Source of the DNA: JAYPEY01 sp964519245
GTDB taxonomy: Bacteria; Verrucomicrobiota; Verrucomicrobiia; Limisphaerales; JAYPEY01
Reading direction: 5' to 3'
DNA: 7,463 nucleotides
Assembly (NCBI GenBank): GCA_964519245.1
Contig: CAZFLK010000238.1
Location: forward strand, 1 to 7,463
The position numbers and the translations under genes are program-made. Position 1 is the stretch's first letter. Every line of letters starts with the position of its first letter. The notes beneath the pieces were generated by a model. It was not told where the DNA came from. It saw only the letters and a program-made list of their open reading frames with translations, and made no database searches. Shown here in pieces: positions 7,111 to 7,463 of the stretch.

Positions 7111-7116
7111 AAGGAA
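7111..7116 (+). promoter_or_regulatory. Shine-Dalgarno of moxR
   Basis: AAGGAA lies 7 nt before the ATG at 7124 and supports that start. It is the clearest ribosome-binding site in the window. Confidence 0.7.
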
Positions 7117-7123
7117 CAAGATC

Positions 7124-7463
7124 ATGGCAGTTGATGTAAAACAAATTGGTGAGCGCGTGGAAATGGAGGCGGAGACCATCCGTCGGATCCGCGCGGAGGC
7201 GCACAAGGTGATTGTGGGGCAGGAGGCCCTGCTGGACCGGTTGTTGATGGCGCTGCTGTGCAACAACCACGTGTTGATCGAGGGCGTGCCGGGGTTGGCG
7301 AAAACCTTGTCGGTGACGACGCTGGCAAACCTTATTCACGCCTCGTTCAAGCGCATTCAATTCACGCCGGATCTGCTGCCCGCGGATGTGATCGGCACCC
7401 TGATCTACAGTCCCAAGGACGGCGAGTTCACAATCAAGAAGGGGCCGGTCTTTGCGAACATCA
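7124..7463 (+). CDS. MoxR-family AAA+ ATPase (5' part)
   Basis: N-terminal 113 residues of a MoxR-family AAA+ ATPase; the gene runs off the right edge. MoxR ATPases act as chaperones, often with von Willebrand factor A-domain proteins encoded next to them, to mature or activate enzyme and envelope complexes. Visible motifs are VIVGQE (29-34), the Walker A loop GVPGLAKT (54-61), the family block RIQFTPDLLPADVIG (77-91) and GPVFAN (107-112) before the expected Walker B region, which lies outside. Full family members are about 320-340 residues, so roughly two thirds is missing. The start is set by the AAGGAA site. It is transcribed away from the UbiD-family gene. Whether DUF58/BatA-type partner genes follow cannot be seen here. 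Confidence 0.94.
   Translation, partial: MAVDVKQIGERVEMEAETIRRIRAEAHKVIVGQEALLDRLLMALLCNNHVLIEGVPGLAKTLSVTTLANLIHASFKRIQFTPDLLPADVIGTLIYSPKDGEFTIKKGPVFANI

Noticed and set aside
6860..7360. N-terminal extension of the UbiD-family protein up to 7360
   Set aside because: The extra 167 residues lack family similarity and would overlap the well-supported moxR start.
1..7463. tRNA, rRNA, CRISPR array, insertion sequence or prophage genes
   Set aside because: No cloverleaf, spaced repeat series, transposase motif or phage gene could be recognised on either strand.

Overview
The window (about 60% GC by eye) looks like chromosomal DNA of a Gram-negative bacterium, most likely from the Planctomycetota-Verrucomicrobiota group. 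That placement is an inference from gene content: a very small acidic lipoprotein, a long VCBS/FG-GAP protein ending in an ASPIC/UnbV (CRTAC1-like) domain, a UbiD-family decarboxylase and a MoxR ATPase. Shine-Dalgarno signals are weak at most genes. No marker gene in the window fixes the taxonomy.

Layout from left to right. Positions 2-628 (+) hold the 3' part of a sugar ABC-transporter permease. Facing it tail to tail is a minus-strand pair: ftsY (1315-2226), the signal-recognition-particle receptor, followed after 9 bp by a SirB1-like transglutaminase-fold protein (637-1305). A divergent region (2227-2418) separates ftsY from a 65-residue lipoprotein (2419-2616, +) with a triplicated AAEEDAA motif, closed by a strong hairpin (2638-2671). 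Next is a large CRTAC1-like protein (2768-5251, +). Converging on it is a UbiD-family decarboxylase (5294-6859, -). A divergent region with a 9-bp inverted repeat leads to the 5' part of a moxR gene (7124 onward, +), cut by the window edge.

The most interesting signal is in the CRTAC1-like gene. Its reading frame is interrupted once, by an in-frame TGA at 4625-4627, and then continues in the same frame for 207 codons. The downstream part carries another Ca-binding VCBS motif and the whole ASPIC/UnbV domain. A perfect 7-bp hairpin begins 13 nt after the TGA, with a G at the second loop position, about where bacterial SECIS elements sit. The residue encoded by the TGA would be followed by Thr-Cys, giving a U-x-C motif. 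The best hypothesis is an 827-residue exported selenoprotein that ordinary gene calling would split in two or call a pseudogene. A nonsense mutation or sequencing error remains possible.

The other genes are housekeeping or common accessory functions: protein targeting, sugar uptake, prenylated-flavin decarboxylation and AAA+ chaperoning. Apart from the ftsY pair, no operon or shared pathway across the window is evident.
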